Virus record (IMG/VR): IMGVR_UViG_3300027754_004386
Coordinates: 1 to 62,652 of that record
Origin: a virus
DNA length: 62,652 bases
Strand: one strand, 5' to 3'
Shown: positions 9,301-17,240 of the stretch, piece by piece
Position numbering within the stretch: position 1 is the first letter of the stretch
How the letters are laid out: each line of letters opens with the position of its first letter
Position numbers and translations under genes: made by a program
The notes under the pieces: generated by a model
What the model was told of the DNA's origin: nothing
Seen by the model: only the letters and a program-made list of their open reading frames with translations
The model's database searches: none

Positions 9301-10916
9301 ACTGAAAGACTAGCAGCAGCTGAATCAGCCAATGTAGTGATTGCGTTGTTGATATCACCGTCAGCTGATTGGAACGCTCCAACGATCTCAGTTAATGAGT
9401 CAATTGCCGCAGGGTCAACGTTAGATGTGATGAAATCAATTTGATTTTGTAGAGATAAATCTCCAGCAACTCTGAAAGATGCTTCAGCTGTATCAGCGTT
9501 GTTCATTGCAGTTTCTAAGCTGTTGTCAGCTGCCAAACGGATAGATGCTTCAGTTGAATCAGCATCAGCCATTGCTGTTGCCAATGAACCTTCAGCAGCC
9601 ATTGCTCTTGATTCTTCAGCGTCAACGTCTGAGATTCTTGCAGATACTTCAGAAGAAAGGTTGTTAGTCAATACTAACTCAGCAGCCATTGCTCTTGATT
9701 CCTCAGCATCAACGTCAGCGATACGAGCAGATACTTCAGAAGAAAGTCCTGAAGCTAAAGAAGCGTCACCTGATACTCTTGCAGATGCCTCAGCAGATAC
9801 TGCAGATGTTCTATTAACGATTTCAGAAGAAAGACCTGTAGCGATTGAAGCGTCAGCAGATGCACGAGCAACTTTTTCAGTTGACAATTCAGCGGCTCTA
9901 ACTGATGCTTCAGCTAAGATAGCTGCAGTTGCTGTAGATGTAGCGGAAGACAAATCAGATGCTAATGAGTTATCACCAGCAACACGAGCAGATGCTTCAG
10001 CAGATACTGCAGATGTTCTGTTAACAACTTCAGAAGATAAATCAGAAGTCAATGAACCTTCAGCAGCTGTAGCACGAGATGCTTCAGCAGATACTGCAGC
10101 TTCTCTGTTTGCTACTTCTGTAGACAAATCAGCGTTAACTGAAGCGTCACCTGAAATACGAGCAGCTTCTTCCAAAGATACTGCACCTTCACGGTCAGCG
10201 ATTTCTGAAGAAAGATCTCCAGCGATTGATTGGTCAGCAGCTAAACGAATAGATGCTTCGTTATCGACTGCTGTAGTTGCAGCTGTAGCTAATGATGTGA
10301 TAGCACCGTTTAGGTCACCATCAGCTGATTGGAACGCTCCAACGATTTCAGTCAATGAATCAATTGCAGCAGGATCTACGTTAGAGATAACGAATTCTAC
10401 TTTAGTGTCTAATGAAGCCTCAGCTGATTCAGCACGAGCGATTTCAGTTGACAATGCAGCATCGATTGAAGCATCAGCAACACTCATTGCAGCAGCTACT
10501 GACTCATCACCTACAACACGTAAAGATGCTTCAGCATCGATGTTGTTTTGTAATGAAGTTTCAGCAACCATTGCACGTGATTCCTCAGCGTCAACGTCTG
10601 CTTCACGGTTAGCAACTTCTGTAGAAAGGTCAACTGCAAGAGATGAATCACCAGCAACTCTTCTAGATTCTTCTATTGATATTGAATCTTCTAGTTTTGA
10701 TTTTGCTGCTGTTAAAGCAGTATCAACAGATGCATCACCAGAGATGCGGTTAGATACCTCAGTGGACATTACGTCAGATACGTTTGTATCAATGGATGTT
10801 ACAACGGATTGTAAACCATCAATATCCGCAACGACGATACCAACTGGGGCAGTAATTTGTGCGTTGTCCAATATTAAATCGGACTGTCTATTTAAGACTA
10901 TTTTAGTTTCTGCCAT
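6345..10916 (-). CDS. Giant repetitive coiled-coil long tail fibre
   Basis: The protein has 1523 residues, mostly degenerate Ala/Ser/Glu/Asp-rich repeats of the form (S/T)EVSARIADVDAEESRA and AAEGSLAS. These predict a long alpha-helical, probably trimeric coiled-coil rod. Four longer modules (FVISNxDPAAxDSLTEIV followed by GAFQSADG) interrupt the rod, encoded near 10310-10420, 9340-9440, 8415-8520 and 7400-7510. Two shorter YLIANTDLTAIDSFAEV modules lie near the C-terminus. The last 85 residues form a distinct beta-type tip (GFNESPDG, FINGLVQLSG) resembling the C-terminal domain of the 164-residue protein at 11434-11928. The architecture is typical of phage fibres. The long antisense reading frames here are by-products of the repeats. 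Confidence 0.85.
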   Translation of the reverse strand: MAETKIVLNRQSDLILDNAQITAPVGIVVADIDGLQSVVTSIDTNVSDVMSTEVSNRISGDASVDTALTAAKSKLEDSISIEESRRVAGDSSLAVDLSTEVANREADVDAEESRAMVAETSLQNNIDAEASLRVVGDESVAAAMSVADASIDAALSTEIARAESAEASLDTKVEFVISNVDPAAIDSLTEIVGAFQSADGDLNGAITSLATAATTAVDNEASIRLAADQSIAGDLSSEIADREGAVSLEEAARISGDASVNADLSTEVANREAAVSAEASRATAAEGSLTSDLSSEVVNRTSAVSAEASARVAGDNSLASDLSSATSTATAAILAEASVRAAELSTEKVARASADASIATGLSSEIVNRTSAVSAEASARVSGDASLASGLSSEVSARIADVDAEESRAMAAELVLTNNLSSEVSARISDVDAEESRAMAAEGSLATAMADADSTEASIRLAADNSLETAMNNADTAEASFRVAGDLSLQNQIDFITSNVDPAAIDSLTEIVGAFQSADGDINNAITTLADSAAASLSVEVARATSAEGSLASGLSSETSARIADVDAEESRAIAAEGSLANYIAAEHSEHIANELSIVTAMEAADSAEASMRVAGDASLATALYEEIAARVDYVDSEQSRAESAENSLSINLSTEVSLRTNSINKEASERISADVSLENAMNAADSAEASLRVVGDASLASDLSSEASRATAAEGSLETKIGTDLSNANASVDSAISAEASTRVVGEISLQNNIDAEASLRVADVDAEESRAIAAEGSLASDLASEASRATSAELSLNTKVDFVISNTDPAALDSLTEIVGAFQSADGDINNAITTLASAATLAVDNEASIRLAADQSLAGDLSTEVADREAAISTEEVARISGDASVALDLSSEVQARISDVNAEETRAMSVEAVLSSDLSAETAHRESDVSTEASYRVAADGSLASNLSSEVSARIADVDAEESRAMVAEGSLATSLSNEVSARIADVDAEESRAIAAEGSLSTKITTDLSAANASIDSALSTEVSARIADVDAEESRAMAAEGSLASDLADETSRAMDAEVSLENSLSTEISDRVVAIDNEASTRLAADQSLESSLETEIIERVSADLSLTNALDSESSMRVEGDQSLQNQIDFITSNIDPAALDSLTEIVSAFQSADGDINNAITTLADAAAASLSVEVARATSVEAVLSADLSTEVSDRVVAIDNEASIRLAADQSLSSDLSAEVSTRIDQVNAVDYARQIAEQSLAADLSAEISRAQDAEASLATELSYEVSYLIANTDLTAIDSFAEVSDAVSAEESARLAADQSLADSLTTEIAALADVDGTTIVLNGDTNQIELKEEVAAPASGIRTFLGEVDVETILKVGGVDVMAEISSEISRAEAAEASLATELSYEVSYLIANTDLTAIDSFAEVSDAVMSVETSVNNLSNNTGNFVIDNRPTMVGFNESPDGIATSFTAYVHPNTELVFINGLVQLSGMSFAYTQNGGITVTFDNAPAATDVINIYGVPSGTSFGGVN

Positions 10917-11155
10917 TTTTTTATATTTTAAAATTTATGGTTTTAATGTGATACTTTTTCACTAATAGGTATAAAAACCTCTTGACTGATAAATTTAAAT
11001 AGGAATACGTTGACTTGAGGGCATAAAAAAATATTCACGTCCAATCACTGAATACAAATAAGGGTTTTAAATAAGAGATATGAATAAGGAATATAAATAT
11101 TGTCAGATAACTGACTTTTTAATATAAATATCACGAACTTTAGCAAAAGTTCAAT
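10917..11155 (-). promoter_or_regulatory. Upstream region of the tail-fibre gene with two late-type promoter motifs and hairpins
   Basis: This 239-bp gap has no credible gene. On the minus strand it carries ATATTTATA twice (11131-11123 and 11100-11092). Between them lies a small hairpin (GTCAG/CTGAC, 11102-11115), which read on the plus strand is followed by five T. A second hairpin (GAACTTT/AAAGTTC, near 11135-11153) follows the stop of the 79-residue gene. Transcription from these motifs would give the fibre gene an unusually long leader of about 165-195 nt. The promoter call is inferred from motif matches elsewhere in the window. Confidence 0.4.
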
Positions 11156-11395
11156 TTAGGCTAAATTATATATTAAATTTTTTAAATTTTTAATTGAGTT
11201 AGCATATAACAAAGGTTCACAATTACCTTCACCATTTAAATAATCAACTATTAGGTCATTTAATAAGTTATCCACCCCAAAAATAAAGTTAGCTTTATTT
11301 CTATTTTTTTCTACGGACATTTTATAACCTTTTAATTTTAAAAATGCCGCCAAATAAAGGTCGGATGTTGAGTATGTTGAGTTTTCTTGTTCCAT
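11156..11395 (-). CDS. Small DUF5659-like protein
   Basis: A 79-residue protein containing YSTSDLYLAAFLKLKGYKM (residues 8-26), followed by a short beta segment (NKANFIFG) and a C-terminal helix. The T(S/T)DLYLAAFL pattern matches the DUF5659 family of small phage and bacterial proteins, whose function is unknown. An ATATTTATA motif lies 20 nt upstream of the start (11424-11416), so it may be transcribed as a late gene. The family assignment is from memory of the motif. Confidence 0.6.
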   Translation of the reverse strand: MEQENSTYSTSDLYLAAFLKLKGYKMSVEKNRNKANFIFGVDNLLNDLIVDYLNGEGNCEPLLYANSIKNLKNLIYNLA

Positions 11396-11415
11396 CTTTT
11401 GTTTCTAATTCTTTT

Positions 11416-11424
11416 TATAAATAT
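11416..11424 (-). promoter_or_regulatory. Candidate late promoter motif ATATTTATA
   Basis: An exact match to the motif found before several late genes, here 20 nt upstream of the 79-residue gene rather than the usual 12 nt. Confidence 0.4.
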
Positions 11425-11433
11425 GACACTATA

Positions 11434-11928
11434 TTAAAAAGTTCTGTAACTACATTTTAATTTCATACCTGGATAAGGTGGAATTAAAAATGTAATAAAC
11501 TTACCGTCTATTAAATAATCCCCATCCTCATCTGAATCCTGTAATAACCCATTTAAATATAAATGTTCTGAATTTGGTATCGGGTCATATAAAAGTTCAA
11601 ATGTTGTGTTTTCACCATCAATTAAACCCATAGGGATTTCTTTATCTACATGGGCAATTTTTGTAAAATCAATTTCAATCCAGTCATCAATTAAACCTAC
11701 CCATTCTACATCTTTTAATTTATAATAAATTGTACCACCACTAACACCAACGATCATCCCTGATCTTCTTCTATCTTCAGGAATGTCGTTTAGATCCTCT
11801 ATCGTCTCTACGTTTCTTAAACCATCAATACCATATAACGGGTCAATTACCGCATAGGTGTCTCTAGTATCCAATGGACTAATAAAGCCCATTACGCCTA
11901 TACCGCCGTTAGTGTCAAATTTTACCAT
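11434..11928 (-). CDS. Putative fibre or baseplate-associated protein
   Basis: This 164-residue protein has two parts. Residues 1-90 (VETIEDLNDIPEDRRRSGMI, GGTIYYKL) resemble short phage-fibre modules that often precede tip domains. Residues 95-164 (GENTTFELLYDPIPNSE, YLNGLLQDSDEDGDY) form a beta-type domain similar to the fibre tip at 6345-6600, sharing the pattern L(F/Y)xNGL(V/L)Q. It ends 15 nt after the stop of the gene upstream in transcription order (which ends at 11944), so it is probably cotranscribed with it. The function is inferred; it may link or cap a fibre. Confidence 0.6.
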   Translation of the reverse strand: MVKFDTNGGIGVMGFISPLDTRDTYAVIDPLYGIDGLRNVETIEDLNDIPEDRRRSGMIVGVSGGTIYYKLKDVEWVGLIDDWIEIDFTKIAHVDKEIPMGLIDGENTTFELLYDPIPNSEHLYLNGLLQDSDEDGDYLIDGKFITFLIPPYPGMKLKCSYRTF

Positions 11929-11943
11929 TTACATATAAATTTT

Positions 11944-14619
11944 TCAATCACAGACCCATACATCAACACTTGAATATGTTGATACAAATGATCTATATAC
12001 ATAATAAATAATCTCATTTCCAGATTCGTCTAAAATATTTAATGTTTCTGTATTAATAAATGGAATAATAAATCCATCACAACCCGCTTCACTATCCCTA
12101 AATGTCTCAGGTTGAGCGAATGATTCAGGTATTAATAAATAACAATATCCTTGCTCTGACCTATAATTTAAATAAGTTGATAATATATTAGAAGTCGTTA
12201 ACTCATCCAACAAATCAACGTAAGTATTATCAATAACTTTTTTATTAATTTTACCATAATATACTTTTGACTGTACAACTGTAGGTGTAGGTGTTGGTGT
12301 CGGAGTAGGTGTAGGTGTTATTGTTTCTGTTGGTGTCACGGTTTCTGTCGGTGTTGGCGTCGGAGTTGGAGTAACAGTAGGTGTTGGCGTCGGAGTTGGT
12401 AATACTGGTGTTTCATATATTACCATATCTTTTTCAATTACGTGATTTACTCTAATATTATTATTGCCCATTGTTACAAATGGTGGCCTTAGGATCGTAT
12501 TGTCAACTAATAAACCATAATCGTGATCTAATGTTAGTGTTTCAGATGCACTTATTTGTCCTTTAGGTATGACAATATCACCTATAAGGTTTATTGGGTC
12601 GCCACTTATAACATTAAGTGTTACGTTATACCCAACTGTCGTATCGGCAGGTACCACAACATCGTTATTTACGGTAACTTTAACCACTATACTACCTTGA
12701 GATATTTCAACAACCGTATGTATGTTAAGTAATATAAATGTTTCAGAGCAAGTAGGACAACTATAATCAAATAAGTCAAATTTATTTTTTAATATTCTTG
12801 TATTGTGTTGTATTTGTGTAAAATCTAATGGTTCGGTGTACATTCTAAATTGAGAAATACCTCCCATAAATGTTCCACCAAAGTTTTCTTCAAGTAAAAT
12901 ATTGGTAGAAAGACCACTTAATGTTGTTGCTGATAAAATATTATTCGGAAAAAGTTCAGGGTCTTGCATATATGGACCATAAGGTTCCGTACAAGATGAA
13001 AAAATTAAATGATCGTGAAGACCTTGAGTTCCTCCCCCAAATGAAACATTAAAAGGAACCCCAATTTGTTTTTCTTTTTCTGTGTTTAATTCTCTTGGTA
13101 TTATCTCTTCAAAATCATCAATTATCATAAAAAGATAACCATTAACAAAAAGTTTTAATGTTCCTAATCTATAATCAATCTGATCAAACCATTTTTTATT
13201 AAATCCTATTTTATGAATTTTTGGTTCAAGTACAGATCCAGGATGTGTTTCAGGTGGTCCAATAAGTTTATATGACTTTCCATCTATTGATGATTGAGTT
13301 GTTATTTTTCTTAAATCATTTAACCCACCCAAATTCTCTAAATCACAATTTTCAATATTTTTATATCTTTCAAAAACTGCACTTATCATAACCCATTTAT
13401 CGGGTATAATGTCTCCACATTCGGTATTACATATATCATATATTGGATTAGATGAGTAATCATTTATTGTATATCCCGTTTGATAAGTTAATCCACTTGT
13501 TTCACAAGATCCTGTTGTTACACAAGATCCGGTTATTTTTATATATCTTACAGCAATACTTGGATTTTCAGCACAACCCTCAAATCTAAATGAAAGTCCA
13601 TTTGATAAAACATCAAACTTTGGGTCAGTCTCTGGTAATGGTACTTTTTCAGTACTTGTACAACCACAATTACAATCTAAATTATGAATAGTAGTGTACC
13701 CACTATTTGGATAAACATTAACACAATCTGAATCTGTTACTCCGGTATTATAACATGCACAAGATTTTACACAAGATAGTTCACTTGTGTTTCTTGTATA
13801 TCCACTATCTGACAATGGTGAACCACCATAATTATGATAAAATTTGTTTTCAGCCCTTGTACCAAAATAGAAAAATGTACCAGCATTTTCGGGATACCTA
13901 TTATTAAGATATTCTTCAGTAGAGTTATCAATATAATATTCATCTTCAATTCTTGGCTTTAAAACCATTTCAACCGTCCACCCTTTATTTACTCTTTCGG
14001 GGAAAACTTCATAATCGTATCCGTTTAATTTATAAAATCCTTGATAAAACCCCCCATATAATTCTTGATAATACCCTGCGGTTGGATCATCCTTATAAAC
14101 TATATTATATATTGTTTGTTTTGGTCTTCCTGAAAAAACAACATTCGGTAAGTTTGTGTATCCCGTAACAGGATGCATTTTAAATCTTCTATCTCTATAA
14201 TGAGGATCAAACTTATGAGTATCATCTATACCCATTGTAAAATATAATGTTTGACCCGTTAAAGAATTATATAATCCGTTGTCAGTTCCAACAAGACCCA
14301 CATCACAGGTTTCAGTATATGATGTTAAACAAGATAAATCTAAATAATTTGGATTATAATAATTTTTTGATACTAAAGTATTTCCCGAAATATAATCACC
14401 AAAATTTATTGTTGGTTGGGTGTTTGTTAAATTATTATTTAAATCTATAAAAATTGGTAATCTATTACCATCATCTTCTCCAATTAGTTTTGTTGAAAAC
14501 ACAACTTCTTCGTCATATCCCCTTTCATCAGAAGATAAAGTTAAATCAAAATTACGGTTATAGTCTAACTTTAATGAATAATTTGGTCTATAAAAAGAAT
14601 TTAAATTTTGACTCGGCAT
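11944..14619 (-). CDS. Large tail protein with ConA-like lectin domain and Thr-Pro linker
   Basis: The protein has 891 residues. The N-terminal two thirds contain a split concanavalin/LamG-like fold (GWTVEMVLKPR near 225, DKWVMISAVFERY near 405, LFVNGYLFMIIDDF near 485, FMGGISQFRMYTEPLDF near 580). A Cys-rich loop at about 280-320 may bind metal or form disulphides. An Ig-like segment follows (about 620-720). Then come uninterrupted Thr-Pro repeats (PTPTPTPTVTPTPTPT) and a C-terminal domain of about 110 residues (GYCYLLIPESFAQP). Such PT linkers are common in secreted Bacteroidota proteins. A late-type motif (CTATTTATC) lies 12 nt before the ATG. A virion role is likely from position and size. 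Confidence 0.7.
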   Translation of the reverse strand: MPSQNLNSFYRPNYSLKLDYNRNFDLTLSSDERGYDEEVVFSTKLIGEDDGNRLPIFIDLNNNLTNTQPTINFGDYISGNTLVSKNYYNPNYLDLSCLTSYTETCDVGLVGTDNGLYNSLTGQTLYFTMGIDDTHKFDPHYRDRRFKMHPVTGYTNLPNVVFSGRPKQTIYNIVYKDDPTAGYYQELYGGFYQGFYKLNGYDYEVFPERVNKGWTVEMVLKPRIEDEYYIDNSTEEYLNNRYPENAGTFFYFGTRAENKFYHNYGGSPLSDSGYTRNTSELSCVKSCACYNTGVTDSDCVNVYPNSGYTTIHNLDCNCGCTSTEKVPLPETDPKFDVLSNGLSFRFEGCAENPSIAVRYIKITGSCVTTGSCETSGLTYQTGYTINDYSSNPIYDICNTECGDIIPDKWVMISAVFERYKNIENCDLENLGGLNDLRKITTQSSIDGKSYKLIGPPETHPGSVLEPKIHKIGFNKKWFDQIDYRLGTLKLFVNGYLFMIIDDFEEIIPRELNTEKEKQIGVPFNVSFGGGTQGLHDHLIFSSCTEPYGPYMQDPELFPNNILSATTLSGLSTNILLEENFGGTFMGGISQFRMYTEPLDFTQIQHNTRILKNKFDLFDYSCPTCSETFILLNIHTVVEISQGSIVVKVTVNNDVVVPADTTVGYNVTLNVISGDPINLIGDIVIPKGQISASETLTLDHDYGLLVDNTILRPPFVTMGNNNIRVNHVIEKDMVIYETPVLPTPTPTPTVTPTPTPTPTETVTPTETITPTPTPTPTPTPTVVQSKVYYGKINKKVIDNTYVDLLDELTTSNILSTYLNYRSEQGYCYLLIPESFAQPETFRDSEAGCDGFIIPFINTETLNILDESGNEIIYYVYRSFVSTYSSVDVWVCD

Positions 14620-14631
14620 TTCTTTTTTTAT

Positions 14632-14640
14632 GATAAATAG
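14632..14640 (-). promoter_or_regulatory. Candidate late promoter motif (CTATTTATC)
   Basis: A variant of ATATTTATA with the shared TATTTAT core, ending 12 nt before the start of the 891-residue tail gene, the same spacing as four exact copies elsewhere. Confidence 0.5.
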
Positions 14641-14650
14641 TTAGTGATAA

Positions 14651-14659
14651 GTATTTATA
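14651..14659 (+). promoter_or_regulatory. Candidate late promoter motif (GTATTTATA)
   Basis: The motif lies in the divergent gap and ends 13 nt before the plus-strand ATG at 14673. The two oppositely oriented motifs here could fire both transcription units. Confidence 0.5.
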
Positions 14660-14672
14660 GGTAAAACCCCTA

Positions 14673-15395
14673 ATGAAAACATATAAATATTCAACAAAAG
14701 AAAGAGCTGAAAGAGTTGCAAAATCTTTAGGATGTAGTGGTTCTCATACTCACAATGAGGATGAGAATAAAAAATACATGCCGTGTAAAGATATGAAAAC
14801 GTTTAAAGAAAAAACAAAAAAAGGTAAAGAAGAGGAGGTTACTGAACTTGTTGATGACGACGGGACAATGCTTACATCAAAAATTCCTATTACGGATCCT
14901 GCAAGTACGGGTACGGTTGGAAACCCAACAACAACCGACACCAAAGTTGGTATGCAAAGAGTACCTAGAGACCCACTTTTAAGGGGTGTTTATGGTTATT
15001 ATGGTGAATCACATATTAGAGAAGAAGATATGGAAGGGGCGTTTGGTTTTGAAGATACAAAATTTATGGACTATAAAGACACCGTAAAGTACTACCAAAA
15101 AGAGTTAGATATGGATAAAGATTCTGCAATTGAAAGAACGGTTCAACAAGGAAAAAAACCAAATCTTCAAAAAAGAGCACCAAAAAATATTAAAAAGAAA
15201 AAAAACTTTATTGATCGTTTAATATTAAAGGAAAAAGAAATAGAAGAAGATAAAATTGTAAATAAAACTTCAATATCTGATGTTGACTCTCCCGCGTCTA
15301 AAATATTAAAAAAGAATATTTCAGCATTAAAGAGTATGGCAGAAAAAGAAGGGTTAAGTTTAAATGATTTAATTAGATTTTTAAAAAATGAATAG
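14673..15395 (+). CDS. Conserved phage-type protein with CSGSHTH motif, unknown function
   Basis: A 240-residue protein that is hydrophilic and lysine-rich. The N-terminal 50 residues contain YSTKERAERVAKSLGCSGSH followed by TH, then YMPCKDMKTF. This Cys/His pattern (C21, H24, H26, C38) could bind a metal and recurs in large phages. The middle part is Gly/Asp-rich (YGYYGESHIREED) and the C-terminus is a charged helical stretch with many Lys and Ile. It opens a five-gene plus-strand cluster and overlaps the next gene by 8 nt. Function is unknown; a small internal or assembly protein is possible. Confidence 0.65.
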   Translation: MKTYKYSTKERAERVAKSLGCSGSHTHNEDENKKYMPCKDMKTFKEKTKKGKEEEVTELVDDDGTMLTSKIPITDPASTGTVGNPTTTDTKVGMQRVPRDPLLRGVYGYYGESHIREEDMEGAFGFEDTKFMDYKDTVKYYQKELDMDKDSAIERTVQQGKKPNLQKRAPKNIKKKKNFIDRLILKEKEIEEDKIVNKTSISDVDSPASKILKKNISALKSMAEKEGLSLNDLIRFLKNE

Positions 15396-15867
15396 TCAAC
15401 TTTATAATAGAAAGGCAAAACTTCCCGACTCTTTAGTTAAACATTTAGAGAAATCTTTTAATTCTATGGGGTCAGACACAAATGTTGAGGGTCATAATAG
15501 AAATAAAGAATTAAGGGAAACGGGAGTTGCAACTTATCAACAGATCAAAAGAATTAAAAATTGGTTTGATTCTTATAATGGAAATAAAGAAGATGTCCCT
15601 TTTATTTTAAATGGTGGTGATAGAATGAATACTTGGTGTGATGAAGTATTAAATGTTTGGAGAAATAGCACTGAAGGTGGAAAAGAAATTAAAAAAGACA
15701 CCGGAATGATGAATCAATATAATGATGAACACACAAGAGATAATTTAAATATTGCCGACACCCATTCATCTACCGTTGATAATTTAAAAATTGAATCAAT
15801 AAAAGAAGATATAAAAAGAATAAATAAACTAATAAAAAATACAAATTATGCCGGTACAAAGCGATAA
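15388..15867 (+). CDS. Hypothetical phage protein
   Basis: I do not recognise this 159-residue protein. It is soluble, with helical segments: KLPDSLVKHLEKSF near the start, TYQQIKRIKNWFDSYNG near 50-67 and a C-terminal charged helix (IKEDIKRINKLIKNT). The middle motif GGDRMNTWCDEVLNVWR is notable. It overlaps both neighbours (8 nt upstream, 20 nt downstream), so it is translated as part of the cluster. Confidence 0.6.
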   Translation: MNSQLYNRKAKLPDSLVKHLEKSFNSMGSDTNVEGHNRNKELRETGVATYQQIKRIKNWFDSYNGNKEDVPFILNGGDRMNTWCDEVLNVWRNSTEGGKEIKKDTGMMNQYNDEHTRDNLNIADTHSSTVDNLKIESIKEDIKRINKLIKNTNYAGTKR

Positions 15868-16144
15868 AATGGATTTTTCTCAACCAGAGAACGAATTATC
15901 AATGATAGCAGAACAGCAAAGAGCCAAACTTTTCCCTAAAAATGACTTTTCACCTGAAAGTGATAGTTATTCTTCGGTACATCCAGATGCATTAGCAACG
16001 GGAGACAATAAAGGTAGAGGAAACGGAATTGAATTAGACGTATATAGTGAAAACATAGGAACATCTAGTGATATTAATGCAAGAAAAGAAGAATTGAAAG
16101 TTAACAAATATTCACAAAATAACCCATACTACGTTGTTAAATAA
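15848..16144 (+). CDS. Hypothetical small phage protein
   Basis: A 98-residue protein, polar and low in hydrophobic residues, probably partly disordered. It contains QPENELSMIAEQQRAKLF and ends YSQNNPYYVVK. It starts inside the preceding gene, and its stop directly abuts the next start, consistent with translational coupling. No function can be assigned. Confidence 0.55.
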   Translation: MPVQSDKMDFSQPENELSMIAEQQRAKLFPKNDFSPESDSYSSVHPDALATGDNKGRGNGIELDVYSENIGTSSDINARKEELKVNKYSQNNPYYVVK

Positions 16145-16552
16145 ATGAAACTACTCGGATCGTTAAAAAGTTTAATTACTGAAATCGCAGCAATTGACGA
16201 TATGCAAAATGGTATTAAACAAAAAATGGTAATGATTATTAATTATAACGACGATAAACCTGAGGCGAGAGGTTATAGAACAATAGAGCCGGTTTGTTTA
16301 GGTTATAGTAAAGCAGGGAATTTAGTATTAAGGGCTTGGGAAAGAGAAGGTGCATCATATTCAGCAGCAAAAGAAGGTAACATTCTTCCTGGTTGGAGAT
16401 TGTTTAGAGTTGATAAAATATTGACTTTTAAACCGACTATGGATAACTTTATAGAGATGAGACCGAATTATAATCCAAATGGTGATAATTCTATGTCTAG
16501 TGTAATTGTAAATGCCACCTTTGGTGATGAACCTGAAGAAAACATAACGTAA
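16145..16552 (+). CDS. WYL-like domain protein
   Basis: A 135-residue protein. Residues 25-100 read as a small beta barrel of the WYL type: MVMIINYNDDK, RGYRTIEPVCLGYSKAGNLV, LRAWEREG and GWRLFRVDKI. WYL domains are Sm-like ligand-sensing modules usually attached to transcription regulators; here the domain is almost alone, as seen in some phages. The N-terminal LLGSLKSLITEIAAID is an amphipathic helix. There is no DNA-binding domain, so regulation by this protein is uncertain. It abuts both neighbours in the cluster. Confidence 0.6.
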   Translation: MKLLGSLKSLITEIAAIDDMQNGIKQKMVMIINYNDDKPEARGYRTIEPVCLGYSKAGNLVLRAWEREGASYSAAKEGNILPGWRLFRVDKILTFKPTMDNFIEMRPNYNPNGDNSMSSVIVNATFGDEPEENIT

Positions 16553-16553
16553 T

Positions 16554-17156
16554 ATGAGTAGTTTAATGGAAAAATTGGCCCTTTCTAAAAAGATAATGGA
16601 AAGAAGCGAGGAAATAAAAAGGGGTGAGGTTAGATCAACAACTCCTATGGTTGAAAATTTTGAGCCTGTAAATGCTGGGTACAATATTCCTGAAGAATAT
16701 TTAAGTGAAGCTCCGACACAAAGAATAACGGATACCACCGCATTACCAACACAGGATAGAATAATAAATTCTAAACTACCTGATGAAATTAAAAGGTTGA
16801 TGATTGAAAATCCAATTGAAAAACCATCATCAACTGGACCAACAATTTCAAACGAAGTCATTGAAGGGGCTCAAAGACTCATGAAAAAAGATAAAATATC
16901 AGATTTACCAACATCTCAAACACCAAAACAAAAAATATCAGAAAATCATTCATCGTCTAATTTTAATATGGGTGAATTAAAAACTATGATTAGAGATGTA
17001 GTGAGAGATACCGTAAGAGATGTTGTAAGAGAAGAACTAAAACAAGCAGGTATGATTGTTGAATCAACTCAAAACTCAAACGAATCTATACAATTTAAAG
17101 TAGGGCAACACCTATTTATTGGTAAGGTTACAAAAATCAAAAAGTTAGAAAAATAA
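16554..17156 (+). CDS. Hypothetical phage protein with helical C-terminal region
   Basis: A 200-residue protein of unknown function. It begins with a charged helix (MEKLALSKKIMERSEEIKRG), has a long Pro/Ser/Thr-rich, probably disordered middle, and a heptad-like helix RDVVRDTVRDVVREELKQAG at about 146-165. A short beta-type tail follows (IQFKVGQHLFIGKVTKIKKL). The helix may drive oligomerisation. It is the last gene of the cluster, followed by a clear terminator 20 nt past the stop. Confidence 0.6.
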   Translation: MSSLMEKLALSKKIMERSEEIKRGEVRSTTPMVENFEPVNAGYNIPEEYLSEAPTQRITDTTALPTQDRIINSKLPDEIKRLMIENPIEKPSSTGPTISNEVIEGAQRLMKKDKISDLPTSQTPKQKISENHSSSNFNMGELKTMIRDVVRDTVRDVVREELKQAGMIVESTQNSNESIQFKVGQHLFIGKVTKIKKLEK

Positions 17157-17175
17157 CATTAAAATTAAATTTTCC

Positions 17176-17206
17176 AATCCACCTCAAAAGGGTGGATTTT
17201 TTGTTT
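17176..17206 (+). terminator. Rho-independent terminator (plus strand)
   Basis: AATCCACC pairs with GGTGGATT across a 7-nt loop and is followed by a T-rich tract. It closes the 14673-17156 cluster and argues that the ATG at 17211, inside its tail, is not the start of the next gene. Confidence 0.85.
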
Positions 17207-17240
17207 TATAATGGTTATTATTTGTTTAAAAGAAAATATA

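Noticed and set aside
6345-10916. CRISPR array or non-coding tandem repeats
   Set aside because: The repeats are in frame within one protein, degenerate at DNA level, and lack conserved repeat-spacer spacing.
9499-10965. A 488-residue plus-strand open frame (and others at 7408-8103 and 8320-9018) opposite the giant fibre gene
   Set aside because: The Ala/Ser/Asp-rich repeats of the fibre produce long stop-free antisense frames. The frames have only degenerate repeat composition, no leader, and lie wholly inside a convincing structural gene.
17203-17224. Host-type promoter before the glycosyltransferase at 17241 (TATTATTTG)
   Set aside because: It has three rather than two bases between TA and TTTG and no well-placed TTTG upstream. 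The resemblance is too weak in AT-rich DNA.
17211-17240. ATG at 17211 as the start of the GT4-like gene
   Set aside because: It falls in the tail of the preceding terminator, and the ten extra residues (MVIICLKENI) are unlike a GT-B start; the ATG at 17241 gives a natural N-terminus.
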